Under the pieces are notes generated by a model that was given only the letters and a program-made list of their open reading frames with translations, was not told the DNA's origin and searched no databases. Positions 1 through 10,356 of a stretch of DNA of 64,000 nucleotides are shown here, piece by piece. Source of the DNA: DAISKN01 sp963716925 (GTDB lineage: Bacteria > Acidobacteriota > Vicinamibacteria > Marinacidobacterales > SMYC01); NCBI GenBank assembly GCA_963716925.1, contig CAVQUX010000025.1, positions 62,001-126,000 of the forward strand. The letters run 5' to 3'. Positions within the stretch are counted from its first letter, which is position 1. Each line of letters begins with the position of its first letter. The position numbers and the translations under genes are program-made.

Positions 1-38
1 GCCTTTCCGTGGGGCGCGGCGCGCTTTCCACGGCTCCT

Positions 39-749
39 TCAGGCTGCAAGACGCGCCTGCTCCCGCTCGAACTTGTCGAAGACGCCTTCGAGAAAGTAGT
101 AATACATCCGCAGCGTCGCTTTCCCGAAATAAACGACCGCCTCCTTGTCCTTCTCGCTCTTGACGTGCGCCTCGATGGCCTTGATGGCGGCCTTGGAGTG
201 ACCTTTGTCGAGCTCCGCGTGCGCCACCAGGAACGTCATGTGATCGTCGGGCAGGTCGAAGTGGTACCGGACGCGATCGGCGATATAGGGCAGCTGCTCT
301 TCGTTCAGAGCTCCCTCGGCCCAGAACGAGTAGCCGAGCCTCCCGATAGGGCGCTCGCGAATCACGAGGTCGTAGATCAGGCTGGAGAAGGCCTGGGTCT
401 CGGGCTCGGGCCTCGAGGCGATCACTTCCTCCCGGTCGACGCCGATTTTCTCGAGGTCGTTGAGCGCGAGGAAATCATGGTCGATCTCCTCGATGGCGTG
501 GCGAAGCTGGCGCCTCAGGAGCTTCTTCTCGGTGGTGGGGGTGCGCATCACGCAGAGCGCCTGGTTGACGCCGTTGTGCTTGGTGTAGTGGTAGGTTTCC
601 CAGAGATAACATTTCCACAGATCCAGCGGACGGGGGTACCGGCCGGCGCCGGCCTTGTCGTCGCTCGCGAGCGCCTGAAAAATCCGCGTTTCCAGGAGTC
701 GCCCATAATCAGGCAACAGGGCATCCTGCAACTCTTCGATAAACGTCAT
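39..749 (-). CDS. Haem-oxygenase-fold non-haem iron enzyme (UndA/HDO-like)
   Basis: 236 residues, all-helical, of the 'iron-containing redox enzyme' group in the TenA/haem-oxygenase fold. Candidate metal ligands are Glu88 and His91 (EIDH), Glu144, Asp181 and His184 (DKGH), the spacing seen in UndA-type enzymes. Relatives oxidise fatty acids or amino acids, for example UndA making 1-alkenes from fatty acids. The ATG at 749 follows GGAGAA and overlaps the stop of the upstream diiron gene in an ATGA, so the two are probably translationally coupled. As the last gene seen of the FAAL-PKS locus, it is a plausible tailoring or chain-releasing oxidase. Family assignment is by motif; the substrate is unknown. 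The locus may continue left of the window. Confidence 0.8.
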   Translation of the reverse strand: MTFIEELQDALLPDYGRLLETRIFQALASDDKAGAGRYPRPLDLWKCYLWETYHYTKHNGVNQALCVMRTPTTEKKLLRRQLRHAIEEIDHDFLALNDLEKIGVDREEVIASRPEPETQAFSSLIYDLVIRERPIGRLGYSFWAEGALNEEQLPYIADRVRYHFDLPDDHMTFLVAHAELDKGHSKAAIKAIEAHVKSEKDKEAVVYFGKATLRMYYYFLEGVFDKFEREQARLAA

Positions 750-1825
750 GCTACTTTCTCCGGTCTTCCGATTCCGAGGTTTCGATACTCGCTCGCTATT
801 GGCCCATCCAATAGACCGAGCTTCTCGAGGCTGGGCAGTAGGGTGTCGTGGAACAACTCGTGCTGGAACCTGCGGGCAACCGGGTTGTCGAAAGCCCGGT
901 CCTCGAAGGCGCGCCGCGAAAGCCCCATCCGGCCGCGCCCGAATCGCCAATACTGATCGAGGCTCGAGCGCATCCCCCCTCGCGCCCGGGCGTGGTAGAG
1001 CGATCGGACGAGGCTGAAGGCATAGCGCTGGAGCTCGCGCCACTCCCGCGCCGTGCAATCCCGGGCTGCGGCCGCGATGGACTCGATTCCGAAGCCGACA
1101 TGGCGGCCCTCGTCCTGAACCACGAGGGAAAGGATCTTCTCGAGGAGCGGGTCGGTCGTGCTCCGGCGCAGGAAGGTGAAGACCCCCATGGCATAGCCTT
1201 CGACCACGATCAGCATGCCGATCGCTTTCTTGCGCCAGCTCGGCTGAGCCAGCATGCTGTCGATGACGGCCTTCATGTTGGGGTCGATCGGCGAGTACAG
1301 TTCGTTCTCGGCGAGATACCGGCGGAATACTTCGATGTGCCGCGCCTCGTCCATCGCCTGGGCCGCGAGGAACAGCTTCCCGTCCAGGTCGGCTCTCATG
1401 TCGCAGAGCTGGCTCACGAGGAGAAGCGAGCCCTGCTCCCCGTGCAGGAGCTGGCTCAACACCCAACCCACGCTCTCGCGGTTGAATCGGACGCGCTCCC
1501 GCTCCTCCAGGAGGTCGGCGAGACCCATCGCGTGGCCCACCCAGTGCTCGTCGGCGATCAGTCCCTCGTCGCGGCCCGCGCGGATGGACCAGTCGACGTC
1601 CTTCCGCGGATCCCAGGCGAAGCGCTTGGCGGCGTGGTAGAGCCGCTCCCCCCGCGGAAAATCGGACTCGTAGTCGAGGTTCCAGCGCGCGTCCGCCGAG
1701 GACGGCGTTTCCAGCACCCGGGCGATATCCCCGCGGGCGGCGCGGGCCAGAAACCATCCGAGGCGCCCTCCGGCGATCCGACGAAGGTCCGAGAGACAGG
1801 CGAGCGTGTCACCGAGCATCGGCAC
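746..1825 (-). CDS. Ferritin-like diiron oxygenase (R2-like)
   Basis: 359 residues with a four-helix ferritin-like core. The full carboxylate-bridged diiron ligand set is visible: Glu130, Glu160 and His163 (EARH), Glu209, Glu239 and His242 (EGRH). Such R2-like enzymes perform hydroxylation, desaturation or N-oxygenation; which one applies cannot be told from sequence. The ATG at 1825 has AAGGAAG upstream and lies inside the last codons of the PKS gene, while its stop overlaps the next start. Synthase, diiron enzyme and HDO enzyme are therefore one tight transcription unit. Its likely substrate is the polyketide or its carrier-bound intermediate (inference). Confidence 0.82.
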   Translation of the reverse strand: MPMLGDTLACLSDLRRIAGGRLGWFLARAARGDIARVLETPSSADARWNLDYESDFPRGERLYHAAKRFAWDPRKDVDWSIRAGRDEGLIADEHWVGHAMGLADLLEERERVRFNRESVGWVLSQLLHGEQGSLLLVSQLCDMRADLDGKLFLAAQAMDEARHIEVFRRYLAENELYSPIDPNMKAVIDSMLAQPSWRKKAIGMLIVVEGYAMGVFTFLRRSTTDPLLEKILSLVVQDEGRHVGFGIESIAAAARDCTAREWRELQRYAFSLVRSLYHARARGGMRSSLDQYWRFGRGRMGLSRRAFEDRAFDNPVARRFQHELFHDTLLPSLEKLGLLDGPIASEYRNLGIGRPEKVA

Positions 1826-4800
1826 TTCCTTGCTCCACCAGGAGCGCCTCCACCTGTTCGTCGCTCAGATCGTCGATCCGCGCCAGGAGCTCCAGCGGCC
1901 GGTCCGTTCTCTCGATGGACCCTTCCGCACCATCGAGGGGGCTCGCGGATTCGATGGCCAGAGCGCAGTCGGGATGGTGCTCGCGCAGGTAAGACGCCAG
2001 ATGCGCGACGGTAGGAGCCTCGAAGAGAGCGACGATCGATATCGGCTCGGTCACGTGCTTCCGCAGCCGGTTCAGGAGCGTCGCCGCCTTGATCGAGCTT
2101 CCTCCCAGAGAGAAGAAGCTGTCGCTCCTGCCCACACGCTCGACTCCAAGGACCTCCTGCCACGACGCCGCCAGGCGCGCTTCCAGGAGATCGCGAGGCG
2201 CTTCGTAGGCCGCCGCGGAACGCCCCGGCGCGCTCGAGGAGTCGTCGTCGAGATCGGCGAGCAGGCCGGCGTCGGCTCCGCGGCAAAGGTAGCGGCCGCG
2301 ATCGAGGACGCACAGGAGCGTCGCCGGCCGATCGAGGTGATTCAGGACCTCGTCGGCTTCCTCGGGCGCGAGGGTGGAGACGCCCAGGGATTCGAAGTGA
2401 CCCGTTGCCGCGGCCTCGCGAACGCGGCCGATGCCGCGCCACGGAGGCCAGGCGATCGCGACGGCGCCGGTCCCCGTCCGCGCGAGCTCCGCCGCGAATG
2501 CCTCCAGATAGGCGTTGGCGGCGGCGTAGTGAGCGAGCCCCCGTCCGAGCGCCGAAAGCCAGGCCGACGACGAGGCGTAGAGCAGGAAGAACTTCAACTG
2601 CGGACCCGCGAAATGAGCCTTCAAGTTTTCGGCGCCCTCGGCCTTGGGCCGGAGTGCGCCCGCGATCCGCTCTTCGTCGAGCTCGGAGAACGGGCAGAGA
2701 TCCGCGACGCCGGCCGCGTGAACGATGCCGGCGACCCTCGGCCCGAGGGCCAGCTCCGCCGCCAGGTCGGCGACGGCGGCGCCATCGGCGACGTCGAGGC
2801 TCCGGTATCGAACCGACGCCCCCCGGGTCTCGAGGGCCGCGATGCGCTCGGACCGCTTCTCGATCGACGCCGATCGACCGCACAGGACCAGATGTCGGGC
2901 GCCCCGCCGAACGAGCCATTCGGCGGCGTGAAGACCGAGATCGCTCGACCCGCCGGTGACGAGATACGTCGATTGGGCGTCGACCTCGATCCGGGACCCC
3001 GTCTCCGACGGACCGACGGGCGCGAGGCGAGGCGCGTAACGTTTCGCGCCGCGGAACGCCGCGATCGAGTGTCTCCCGCCGGCGGCGATCTCGCGCCAGA
3101 CGAGATCGGCCTCGTCCGCGACCGAGGGCGCGGAATCCCCGGAGTCTTTCTCGAGATCGATGGAGGCGCCTTCGAGGACTCCCTCGGCCCAGGCGGCTCT
3201 CGCTGCGGCGGAGAGCGCCGCGTGCATCGGATCGCGGGCGTCGTCCGCGAGGACGCCGAACGCGCCTCGAGTGACGAGCCAGACCGGCACCGCGCCGGCG
3301 CTCTGCGCCACTTGAACGAACTCCACGAGGCGAGTACCCGGCGCCGCGACGAAAAGGATCCCGGCGAGCATTTCGGCCGCCGCGGCCCGCGGCGCGGCTT
3401 GCTCGAGGGCGTCGCGGAAGGGACCCGGAGCCGCGGCCACCGCCCAGCGGCCAGATGGAGCCGCCGGTACCGGCGAGTCGGCCCGCGACCACTCGAGGCG
3501 CTTGCGCCAGACCTCGGGCTCGCGTAGAGGACGTGTATCGGACGACGCGAGCTCGAGGCCGGAGATCGTGGCGAACACTCCGCGGGAGTCCGAGACGACG
3601 ATCTGGAACGAGGACCCGGCCTCGCGGCGGGCGAGCGCGACCACCGCGCCTTCCGGGCGGCGGAGGAGCCGAAGCTCGCGCGCTCGATGAAGGAGGGCCG
3701 GACGATCGAGAGGGGCGAGAGGGGCGAGAGGGGCGACGAGGGGGGCCAGGGCCTGGAGGCACATATCGAGAACGTGCGGGTGCAGGAAATAGCGAGGCTC
3801 CCGGAGGTCCTCGTGGGAGTCGAGGCGCACGGCGCAGGTGTCACCGTCGAGGCGCGCTTCCGCGAGCCGCTGGCAGGAAGGACCATAGGTGAGTCCGCGG
3901 CTCTCGAGAGCGGAATACAGCTCCCCGGGGGGGATGAGTCGAGCCTCCGGCGAGACGGACGGCACCGAGATCCGCTCGTCGTCTTCCGCGATCCGATAGG
4001 CCCCCGAGACGTGCCGGGTCCAACCCGCGTCGCCCGAACGGCTCTCGATCGTGAACCGTCCCGGGCTCACCACCACCTGGACCGCCCGCGACGCCGCGGC
4101 AGGCACCTGGAGCAGTCGCTCGAACGTCACGTCGTCGAGAACCACGCGGCTCTCGGCAGCCAGGGTCTCCCGGATCGCGGCCTGGGCGAGCTCGAAGATC
4201 GCGCCGGCGGACAGAACGGGGATTCCTCCGATCCGATGCTCGGCCAGCTCGGGATAGGCCGCGGCGCCCAGCGCCAGCTCGAAGACGCGCTTGCCATCGA
4301 GAGCGGCGCTCTGCAATTCCGCGTCCAGCAGCGGATGAGTGAGCTCGCGCCCGGACGATCTCCTCGTCGGGGGCTCGGTCCAGTGTCGCCGCCGCGGGAG
4401 AGAAGGCTGTGGAAGGTCGACGACCCTCCCCGAGTGGATCGCCGCCCAGTCGAGGTCGCAGCCCCTTTCATAGAGAGCGGCCACGGTCTCGAGCAGACAC
4501 TCCCCTCCGTCGCGATCCCGCTGCAGCGTCTTCAGCACGAGCGCATCGGCGACCGCGCCCGAGCTCAGGCTTTGCGAGATCGAGGCGGTGAGCACCGGGT
4601 GAGGTCCGAGCTCGACGAACCAGCGAACCCCCGACGCGACCGCGGCTTCCACGGTCTCCGCGAACCGCACCGGTTCACGGAGGTTGCGCCAGAGATACCT
4701 CGCGTCGATCTCGTCCCCGGGGAGAGGACGGCCCGTGACCGAGGATAGAAGCGGAACGCTCCCTCTTCGGCCTCGGAGCGATCCCAGTTCCCGAAGAAGC

Positions 4801-7212
4801 GGCTCTCGCAGAGGCTCCACCAGGCGGCAGTGGGATGCGACGTCGACTTTGACCTGCCGGACGCCTACTCCGTCCCTCTCGAGCTCGAAGCAGGCCGCGC
4901 GGACTGCTCCTTCGTCCCCGGCGATCACGCTCGTCGTCGAGCTCGCGTGCACCGCGACGGTCACTTCGTGCCTCGCGACCCTGCCGGCTGCGAGCGTCGC
5001 CGGGAGGTCTACCATCGCCATACTCCCGCTTCCCGAGAGACGCGCGAGGAGGGCGCTCCGGCGGACGATCGCTCGAGCGCCGTCCTCGACGGTCAGAGCG
5101 CCGGCCGCGGTCGCGGCGGTGATCTCCCCCATGCTCTGGCCGATCATGAAATCGGGCTCGACGCCCCAGGATCGAAGCAGCTGGCTCGACGCGAGGCCGA
5201 GGGCGAACAGCATCGGCTGCACCCGGTCGATGCGCGAGTACTGCCCGGGGTCCTCCAGGCTCTCGAGAAGAGACCACCCCGCTTCGCGCTCGACGGCGGC
5301 CGCGACCTGCTGGAACGATGCCCGAAAGACCGGTTGGCGGGAAAGGAGGTCGCGCCCCATGGCGACCCACTGTCCGCCCTGTCCGCCGAAGGCGAACGCG
5401 ATGCGAGCCCTTCTGGCTTCCGTGGGAACCGCCGGGGCTTCGGCGGCTCTGCTCCGGAGCCGATGGGCCAGCTCCTCGCTCGTCCGGCCGAGAACCGCGA
5501 AACGGTGGCGATGGTGCGTGCGTCGAGCGGCCGCGGTGAAGCAGGCGTCGGAAACGCTTCCCTTCCCGGAGCCGAACGCGTCGGCGAGCGTATTCGCGAA
5601 GGCGCGGAGCTCCGGACCGCTCGGCGCGGAGACCGGCAGGAGCGCGGGGCCGGCGGCCCCCTCCCGGGCTTGCGTGGCCTCATTCGCGTCCCTCGCCGGG
5701 GCGCTCAGGACCGCGTGGGCGTTCGTGCCTCCGAATCCGAACGAGCTCACTCCGGCGATGGGCTCGGCTCCCGACGGCCAGGGCTCGCACAGGCTCTGCA
5801 CCCGAAGACCCAGCGCTTCGAGATCGATGTTGGGATTCGGCTTTTCAAAGTGGCACGAGGGATAGAGGGTGCCGGTGTAGAGGGAGAGAGCGGTCTTGAC
5901 CAGGCCCGCGATTCCCGCCCCCGCCTCGAGGTGTCCGATGTTGCTCTTGACCGAGCCGATGCGGCAGGGATGGAAAGACGTTCGGTCCCGGCCCACGACG
6001 GCGCCGAGAGCGCGCGCCTCGATGGGATCTCCCAGCGGAGTTCCGGTGCCGTGGGCTTCGATCGCCGTGACCGTTCGCGGATCGACGGCGGCGCCGGCAT
6101 AGGCGCGGCGGAGGAGCGCTTCTTGCGCCTGGCGCGAGGGCGCGGTGAGGCCGTTGGTTCGCCCGTCCTGGTTCACGGCCGTCCCCCGAACGACGGCGTA
6201 GATGCGATCCCGATCGGCGAGGGCGCGCGACAGCGGTTTCAGAACCACGACGGCCGCCCCTTCGCCGCGCACGTAGCCGTCGGCCCCGGCATCGAATGCG
6301 CGGCATCGGCCCGACTTCGACATGTAGCCCCCGCGCGCGAACTGCTCCGTGATCGCGTTGGCGAGCAGCACGTTGACGCCGCCCACCAGGGCCAGATTGC
6401 ACTCCCCCGCCCGCATCGCCTGGCAGGCGAGGTGCAGCGCCACCAGGGACGACGAGCAGGCGGTATCGACGCTGATGCTCGGTCCCTGGAGATCGAACTG
6501 GTAAGAGATGCGGTTGGCCGCGATGCTGTGGGCCTGCGCCGCATGGCTGTGAGGATGAGCGTGCCGGTCGCCGAACCGCTCGAGGGCGTAGTCGGCGCTC
6601 GAGATGCCGACCCAGACCCCGGTGTCGCTGCCTTTGAGCCTCGAGGAGGGATGTCCGGCGTCCTCGAGGGCCTGGATACGCGAGCTCCAGCACCAGCCGC
6701 TGCTGAGGATCCATCGCGGCCGCCTCGGCGGAATCGATCGCGAAGGTTTCCGCAGCGAAGCGATCGACCTCCTCGAGATAGCCGGCAACGAGACCGGGAC
6801 CGCCCTCGCCGTTCGTTGCTCGCCCCCGCGGCATCGGACCCACGGCGTCCGCCCCCCGTCGCAGGAGCTTCTCGAAAGCGGCCAGATCGGAGGCGCCGGG
6901 AAACCGGCAGGCCATGCCCACGATGGCGATGCCTTCGGAGGGGGCGGGGGCCGCGTGAGCTCGAACGTCGCTTCGCGCCCGCTCCTCACCGGTCGCGAGA
7001 TACCTCGCGAGAGCGTCGATGGTCGGGTACTCGTACGCGAGAGTCGGCGAGAGGCTCCGGCCCAGGTGCTCCTCGAGCTTTCCGGTGATGCGCACCGCGT
7101 CCACGGAGCCGAGTCCGAACGAAACGAAGGGAGCGTGGATGTCGATGGAGCCCGCGGGCAGGTCGCCCTTCGCCGCGATCTCCGATGTGAGAAGGGCGAC
7201 GAGAGAGCTCAC
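1809..7212 (-). CDS. Type I polyketide synthase, ACP-KS-AT-DH-KR-ACP (apparent frameshift in KS)
   Basis: Domains in order: ACP (GLGS near 7120), ketosynthase (DTACSSSL, EAHGTGT, NIGHLEAG; about 6930-5680), acyltransferase (about 5420-4550), dehydratase (about 4340-3700), ketoreductase with its structural half (about 3600-2440) and ACP (LGGSS near 2100). All three KS catalytic residues are present. The AT has GQSMGE and VASH rather than the usual GHSxGE and HAFH/YASH, so extender choice is uncertain. The DH keeps His and Gly of HxxxGxxxxP but has Ser for Pro; its LDMCLQ Asp is kept. There is no thioesterase or reductase, so release must be by another enzyme. The reading frame slips once near 6678 in the KS; dropping one base restores the conserved spacing before ALEDAG. 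The GTG at 7212 is the formal start, but the frame is open upstream into the FAAL C-terminus, so this is probably the second part of one FAAL-PKS protein. Confidence 0.85.
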
Positions 7213-7249
7213 GCTGTCGGATCGCTCCTGCGAATCCAGGCGGGAGAGC

Positions 7250-8965
7250 TCACCCTCCGCGTAGCGCGCGGCGACGGCGCGGCGCTGGACCTTCCCGCTC
7301 GACGTGCGGCGTGATCCCGCCCGGCCCCACGAAAGCCACGTCGTGAACGGAGATGCCGTGCTCGCGAGCGACGGCCTGAGAGATGGCGAGCGCCCGATTC
7401 CCGAGGTCCCGGCGGGTGCGGGTCTGGCAGACCAGTACCAGTTTCTCCCCGGAGCCGACGGGAGCGCTCACGGCCGCGCACAGCGAGACCTCGTCATCGG
7501 TGTCGTGAACCGTCCGCTCGATATCCAGGGGATAGTGGTTCTTCCCGTTGAAGATGAGGAGCTCTTTCATGCGGCCGGTGACGAAGAGCTCCCCCGCGTT
7601 CAGGAACCCCAGGTCGCCCGTCCGGAGGAACGGGCCTTCGCCCGTGTCCAGGAACCCGCCGAACGTCTCTTCCGACTCCCGCGGCCGCCCCCAGTAGCCT
7701 CGGGCGATGCTCGCGCTCCGAACCCGAATCTCTCCGACGTCGAGAGGCGGAAGCTCCCGGCGCGACTTGGGGTCGACGATTCGAACTTCCTGGCCGGGGA
7801 CGGGTGGACCGCAGCTCACCACGGTGCGGACCCGCGCTCCCTGGTCCGCCGGTGCGGGCAACGCTCGTCCGCTCTCGAGGGCGGAGCCGTCGAGGTCGAG
7901 GCTCACGAGAGGACTCGCGGGCGGCCTCGAGGTCACGATGAGCGTGCTCTCGGCGAGCCCGTAGCCCGGCTGAAAGGCGTCGGGGCGAAAGCCGCAGCGC
8001 TCGAAGCGGCGCGCGAACTCTCGGCAGGTTCGCGCCGAAACCGTCTCCGCCCCCGAGAACGCGATGCGCCACGAGCTCAGATCCAGGTCCGTCAGATCGG
8101 AATCGGAGATTCGCTGGACGCAGAGGTCGTACGCGAAGTTGGGGCCGCCGCTGATGGTGGCGCCGGTGCGGGTGATCGTCTGCAGCCACAGCAGCGGTCT
8201 CTTGACGAATGCGAGAGGCGACAGGATCGTGCTGCGCGATCCCGCCCAGCAGGTGAGGAGGAGTCCGCCGGTGAGGCCCATGTCGTGGTATTGAGGAAGC
8301 CAGAAGACGCCGTGATCCGTTTCCGCGTCTCCGACGAACGCATCGCGAATGCACTCGAGGTTGTGCATCACGTTGCCATGGGTCACGACCGCGCCCCGAG
8401 GAGACGCCGTGGAGCCGGAGGTGTATTGGAGGAACGCCGGGCGGTCAGAGTCGAGCTCCCGCTCCAGGGGAAACGCCGGACAATCCGGTTCCCCGAGGTT
8501 CTCCGTCGCGATCCAGCGAAGAGACGAAAGCTCGGGCGCCGCGACCCGCCATGCCGGAACGTTCTCGGCCACCTCTCGGTGAGTCAACACGACTCGGGCG
8601 CCGCAATCCTTCAGGATCGCGCAGAGCTTCGAGAGGCCCTGCCCGCGCGACCCGGCGGGCGGATAGGCGGGAACGGCGATAGCCCCGGCGTACAGGCACC
8701 CGAGAAACGCGGTGATGAAATCCAGGCCCGGCTGATAGAGAAGTACCACCGGCTCGCTCCCACAGCCGGCCGCACGGAGATGCGCGGCGAGGAGTCGCGC
8801 TCTTCGATCGAGGCCGCCGTAGGTCAGCTCGGTCTCTCCCGACAGCGACGGACCAGCGTAGCTGAAGGCCGGCTTCTCCGGATGATCGAGGGCACGGCGC
8901 TGAAGCACGTGCACGAGGGTTGGAAAGGCCGCTCCCGTCAACAGCATGGAATCCGGCAGGAGCAA
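7250..8965 (-). CDS. Fatty-acyl-AMP ligase (FAAL), probable loading domain of the PKS
   Basis: ANL-superfamily adenylation enzyme. The core motif YTSGSTASPRG lies at residues 181-191, followed by THGNVMH, the FAAL-type segment with SPLAFVKRP, GYGLAEST and RTGDLG. FAALs activate a fatty acid as its adenylate and pass it to a carrier protein, here the ACP at the start of the adjacent PKS. As read, the protein ends abnormally just before the expected TSSGKVQR motif. One extra C near 7308 causes this; without it the protein reads GGITRTSSGKVQRRA and runs in frame through the PKS GTG at 7212. I infer a single FAAL-ACP-KS-AT-DH-KR-ACP megasynthase of about 2380 residues. Start is ATG 8965 or ATG 8947. 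Confidence 0.88.
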   Translation of the reverse strand: MLLPDSMLLTGAAFPTLVHVLQRRALDHPEKPAFSYAGPSLSGETELTYGGLDRRARLLAAHLRAAGCGSEPVVLLYQPGLDFITAFLGCLYAGAIAVPAYPPAGSRGQGLSKLCAILKDCGARVVLTHREVAENVPAWRVAAPELSSLRWIATENLGEPDCPAFPLERELDSDRPAFLQYTSGSTASPRGAVVTHGNVMHNLECIRDAFVGDAETDHGVFWLPQYHDMGLTGGLLLTCWAGSRSTILSPLAFVKRPLLWLQTITRTGATISGGPNFAYDLCVQRISDSDLTDLDLSSWRIAFSGAETVSARTCREFARRFERCGFRPDAFQPGYGLAESTLIVTSRPPASPLVSLDLDGSALESGRALPAPADQGARVRTVVSCGPPVPGQEVRIVDPKSRRELPPLDVGEIRVRSASIARGYWGRPRESEETFGGFLDTGEGPFLRTGDLGFLNAGELFVTGRMKELLIFNGKNHYPLDIERTVHDTDDEVSLCAAVSAPVGSGEKLVLVCQTRTRRDLGNRALAISQAVAREHGISVHDVAFVGPGGITPHVEREGPAPRRRRALRGG

Positions 8966-9188
8966 CTATCGGGCCAACCCGCGCGCCGGCGATTCGCCGG
9001 AATCGGGTCATGGGTTCAACGACTTCGGGGGACCGTCGAACCGAGGGATGTGCCGCCGCAGCTACAGACGCCCCGAACCGCGCCCCGATGTAAGAGAGCG
9101 CGCTACAGGCGGCGACTCGGAAGACCGCGAAAGACGCGGCTCCCGGAATGGTCCGCTTCCTGCAGAGAGGGCACTCGCGGAGGAAGTC

Positions 9189-9521
9189 ATGCCGGTCGTG
9201 AGCGCGCGGGAAGTCTTCGAAGTCCACATGCCGAGGCGGTTCGGCGAGGACCCGGGTCTATCGGCGAGGGTGAACGCCGTCTACAAATTCGTTCTCACCG
9301 GCGAAGGAGGCGGCACCTGGTCGGTGGATCTCACGAAGGAGCCGGCCGCCGTCCGGGAAGAGGATTCCGAGGCGCAGTGCACGATCACGGCGGCGTCGGC
9401 CGTTTTCGTTGACATCATCAACGGCGCTCTCAGCGGACAGAAGGCATTCACCAGCGGAAAACTGAAAGTTCGAGGCAACGTGAGCCTCGCCCTCAAGCTG
9501 GGTGCCGTGCTCGGAAAGTAG
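9189..9521 (+). CDS. SCP2 sterol-transfer domain protein
   Basis: 110 residues, essentially one SCP2 domain, a small lipid-binding fold. The order FVLTGEGGGTWSVDL, then an acidic patch, then a C-terminal GKLKVRGN segment is typical of the family. ATG 9189 is preceded by GGAGGAAG at good spacing; an upstream in-frame start would add about 80 low-complexity residues overlapping the FAAL 5' end and is rejected. It is divergent from the FAAL-PKS gene, and binding of a lipid substrate or product of that locus is possible (inference). A hairpin follows the stop. Confidence 0.8.
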   Translation: MPVVSAREVFEVHMPRRFGEDPGLSARVNAVYKFVLTGEGGGTWSVDLTKEPAAVREEDSEAQCTITAASAVFVDIINGALSGQKAFTSGKLKVRGNVSLALKLGAVLGK

Positions 9522-9523
9522 CG

Positions 9524-9544
9524 CTCGGGGCAGAGAACCCCGAG
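9524..9544 (+). terminator. Hairpin after the SCP2 gene
   Basis: Perfect inverted repeat CTCGGGG / CCCCGAG with a 7-base loop, starting 3 bases after the SCP2 stop codon and facing the convergent ArsR gene. There is no U-run, so intrinsic termination is only likely, not certain; it could serve both directions. Confidence 0.5.
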
Positions 9545-9607
9545 TCTCGCCACTCTCCGTGAGGGCGCGTCCCCTGGTTCTGAAGCGCCCCGGTTCGCGG
9601 GTCTCGT

Positions 9608-9950
9608 TCACTTGTGACGTCTCGTTCCTCGTTTCGGTGGCGGCTCGTTCATCTCCTCGAGCCGTCGTTCGCGGGCGATCAGGCGCGCCCTCCAGTAGAG
9701 CCGGTAAGGCTCGAGCCAGGCGTCGAGCTCGAACAGCGCCTGCGGCCGAAGCTCGTAGAGGCGGCGCTGCCCGTCGGCCTGCGACTCGACGAGCCCGGCC
9801 TGCTTGAGGACCCGCAGATGCTTCGAGACCTGGGGCTGGCGGAGCCGGAGCCGGGCCCCGATTCTCGCCTACCGGGCGGGGTCCCCCTCGGAGGAGCTCC
9901 ACGATGCGCAGCCGGTTGGGCTCGGAGAGGGCGGCGAGAGTCTCGATCAC
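9608..9950 (-). CDS. ArsR/SmtB-family winged-helix regulator (apparent frameshift)
   Basis: The N-terminus reads LAALSEPNRLRIVELL, the ArsR signature helix. After GPRPVGE the frame is lost, because codons GAG-ATC are written GAGAATC near 9862. Removing the extra A restores QPQVSKHLRVLKQAGLV, the recognition helix and wing, and a total of about 113 residues ending at the TGA at 9608. No Cys metal-site motif is seen in the recognition helix, so it is probably not a classic arsenic sensor; this subgroup often controls lipid or stress genes. Convergent with the SCP2 gene. Frameshift is probably a sequence error. Confidence 0.7.
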
Positions 9951-9966
9951 AAACTAATATTCTCAG

Positions 9967-9982
9967 ACAGGCATATTCCTGT
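9967..9982. promoter_or_regulatory. Inverted repeat upstream of the ArsR-type gene
   Basis: ACAGG-N6-CCTGT in a locally AT-rich patch 17 bases upstream of the ArsR-type start codon at 9950. Position and symmetry suit an autoregulatory operator, but no experimental consensus is claimed. Confidence 0.35.
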
Positions 9983-10356
9983 AAAGGCATGTAATGAGCC
10001 ATCGGTGATGAGCATCACGTTAGGAAAGACTACGGGTTTCACTCTATGACGCCCCGGCCGCCGAGTGCCTAACCTATCTCGTGAACGAACGATGAAACGC
10101 CCGCTTTTGTGACGCGGATCATTGGGACGTCGGGCGGGACGAGGAAAGATACGCTCGACTCACGAAACCAGCGCGCCATGGACGATTCGAACGGAAGCCC
10201 GATAGCAGCGTGGTGCCGCGGCGCGAGCGAAGACCGCCTTCGCCTCTGACGCCGTAGCGGAAGCCCGAAGGCCTCCGCAGCGAGTGTCTCCGTCAAGCGC
10301 CCGAGAACCTGCCGCTGTTCGTGCGCCTTTCGCGTCGGAGGAGGCGTCCGCGCACG
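9983..10356. other. Intergenic region before the exopolysaccharide operon
   Basis: About 370 bases with no convincing gene, RNA or repeat. It must hold the promoter of the downstream operon, but no clear sigma-70 boxes are visible. GGAGGAGG lies about 12 bases before the ATG at 10357. Confidence 0.4.
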
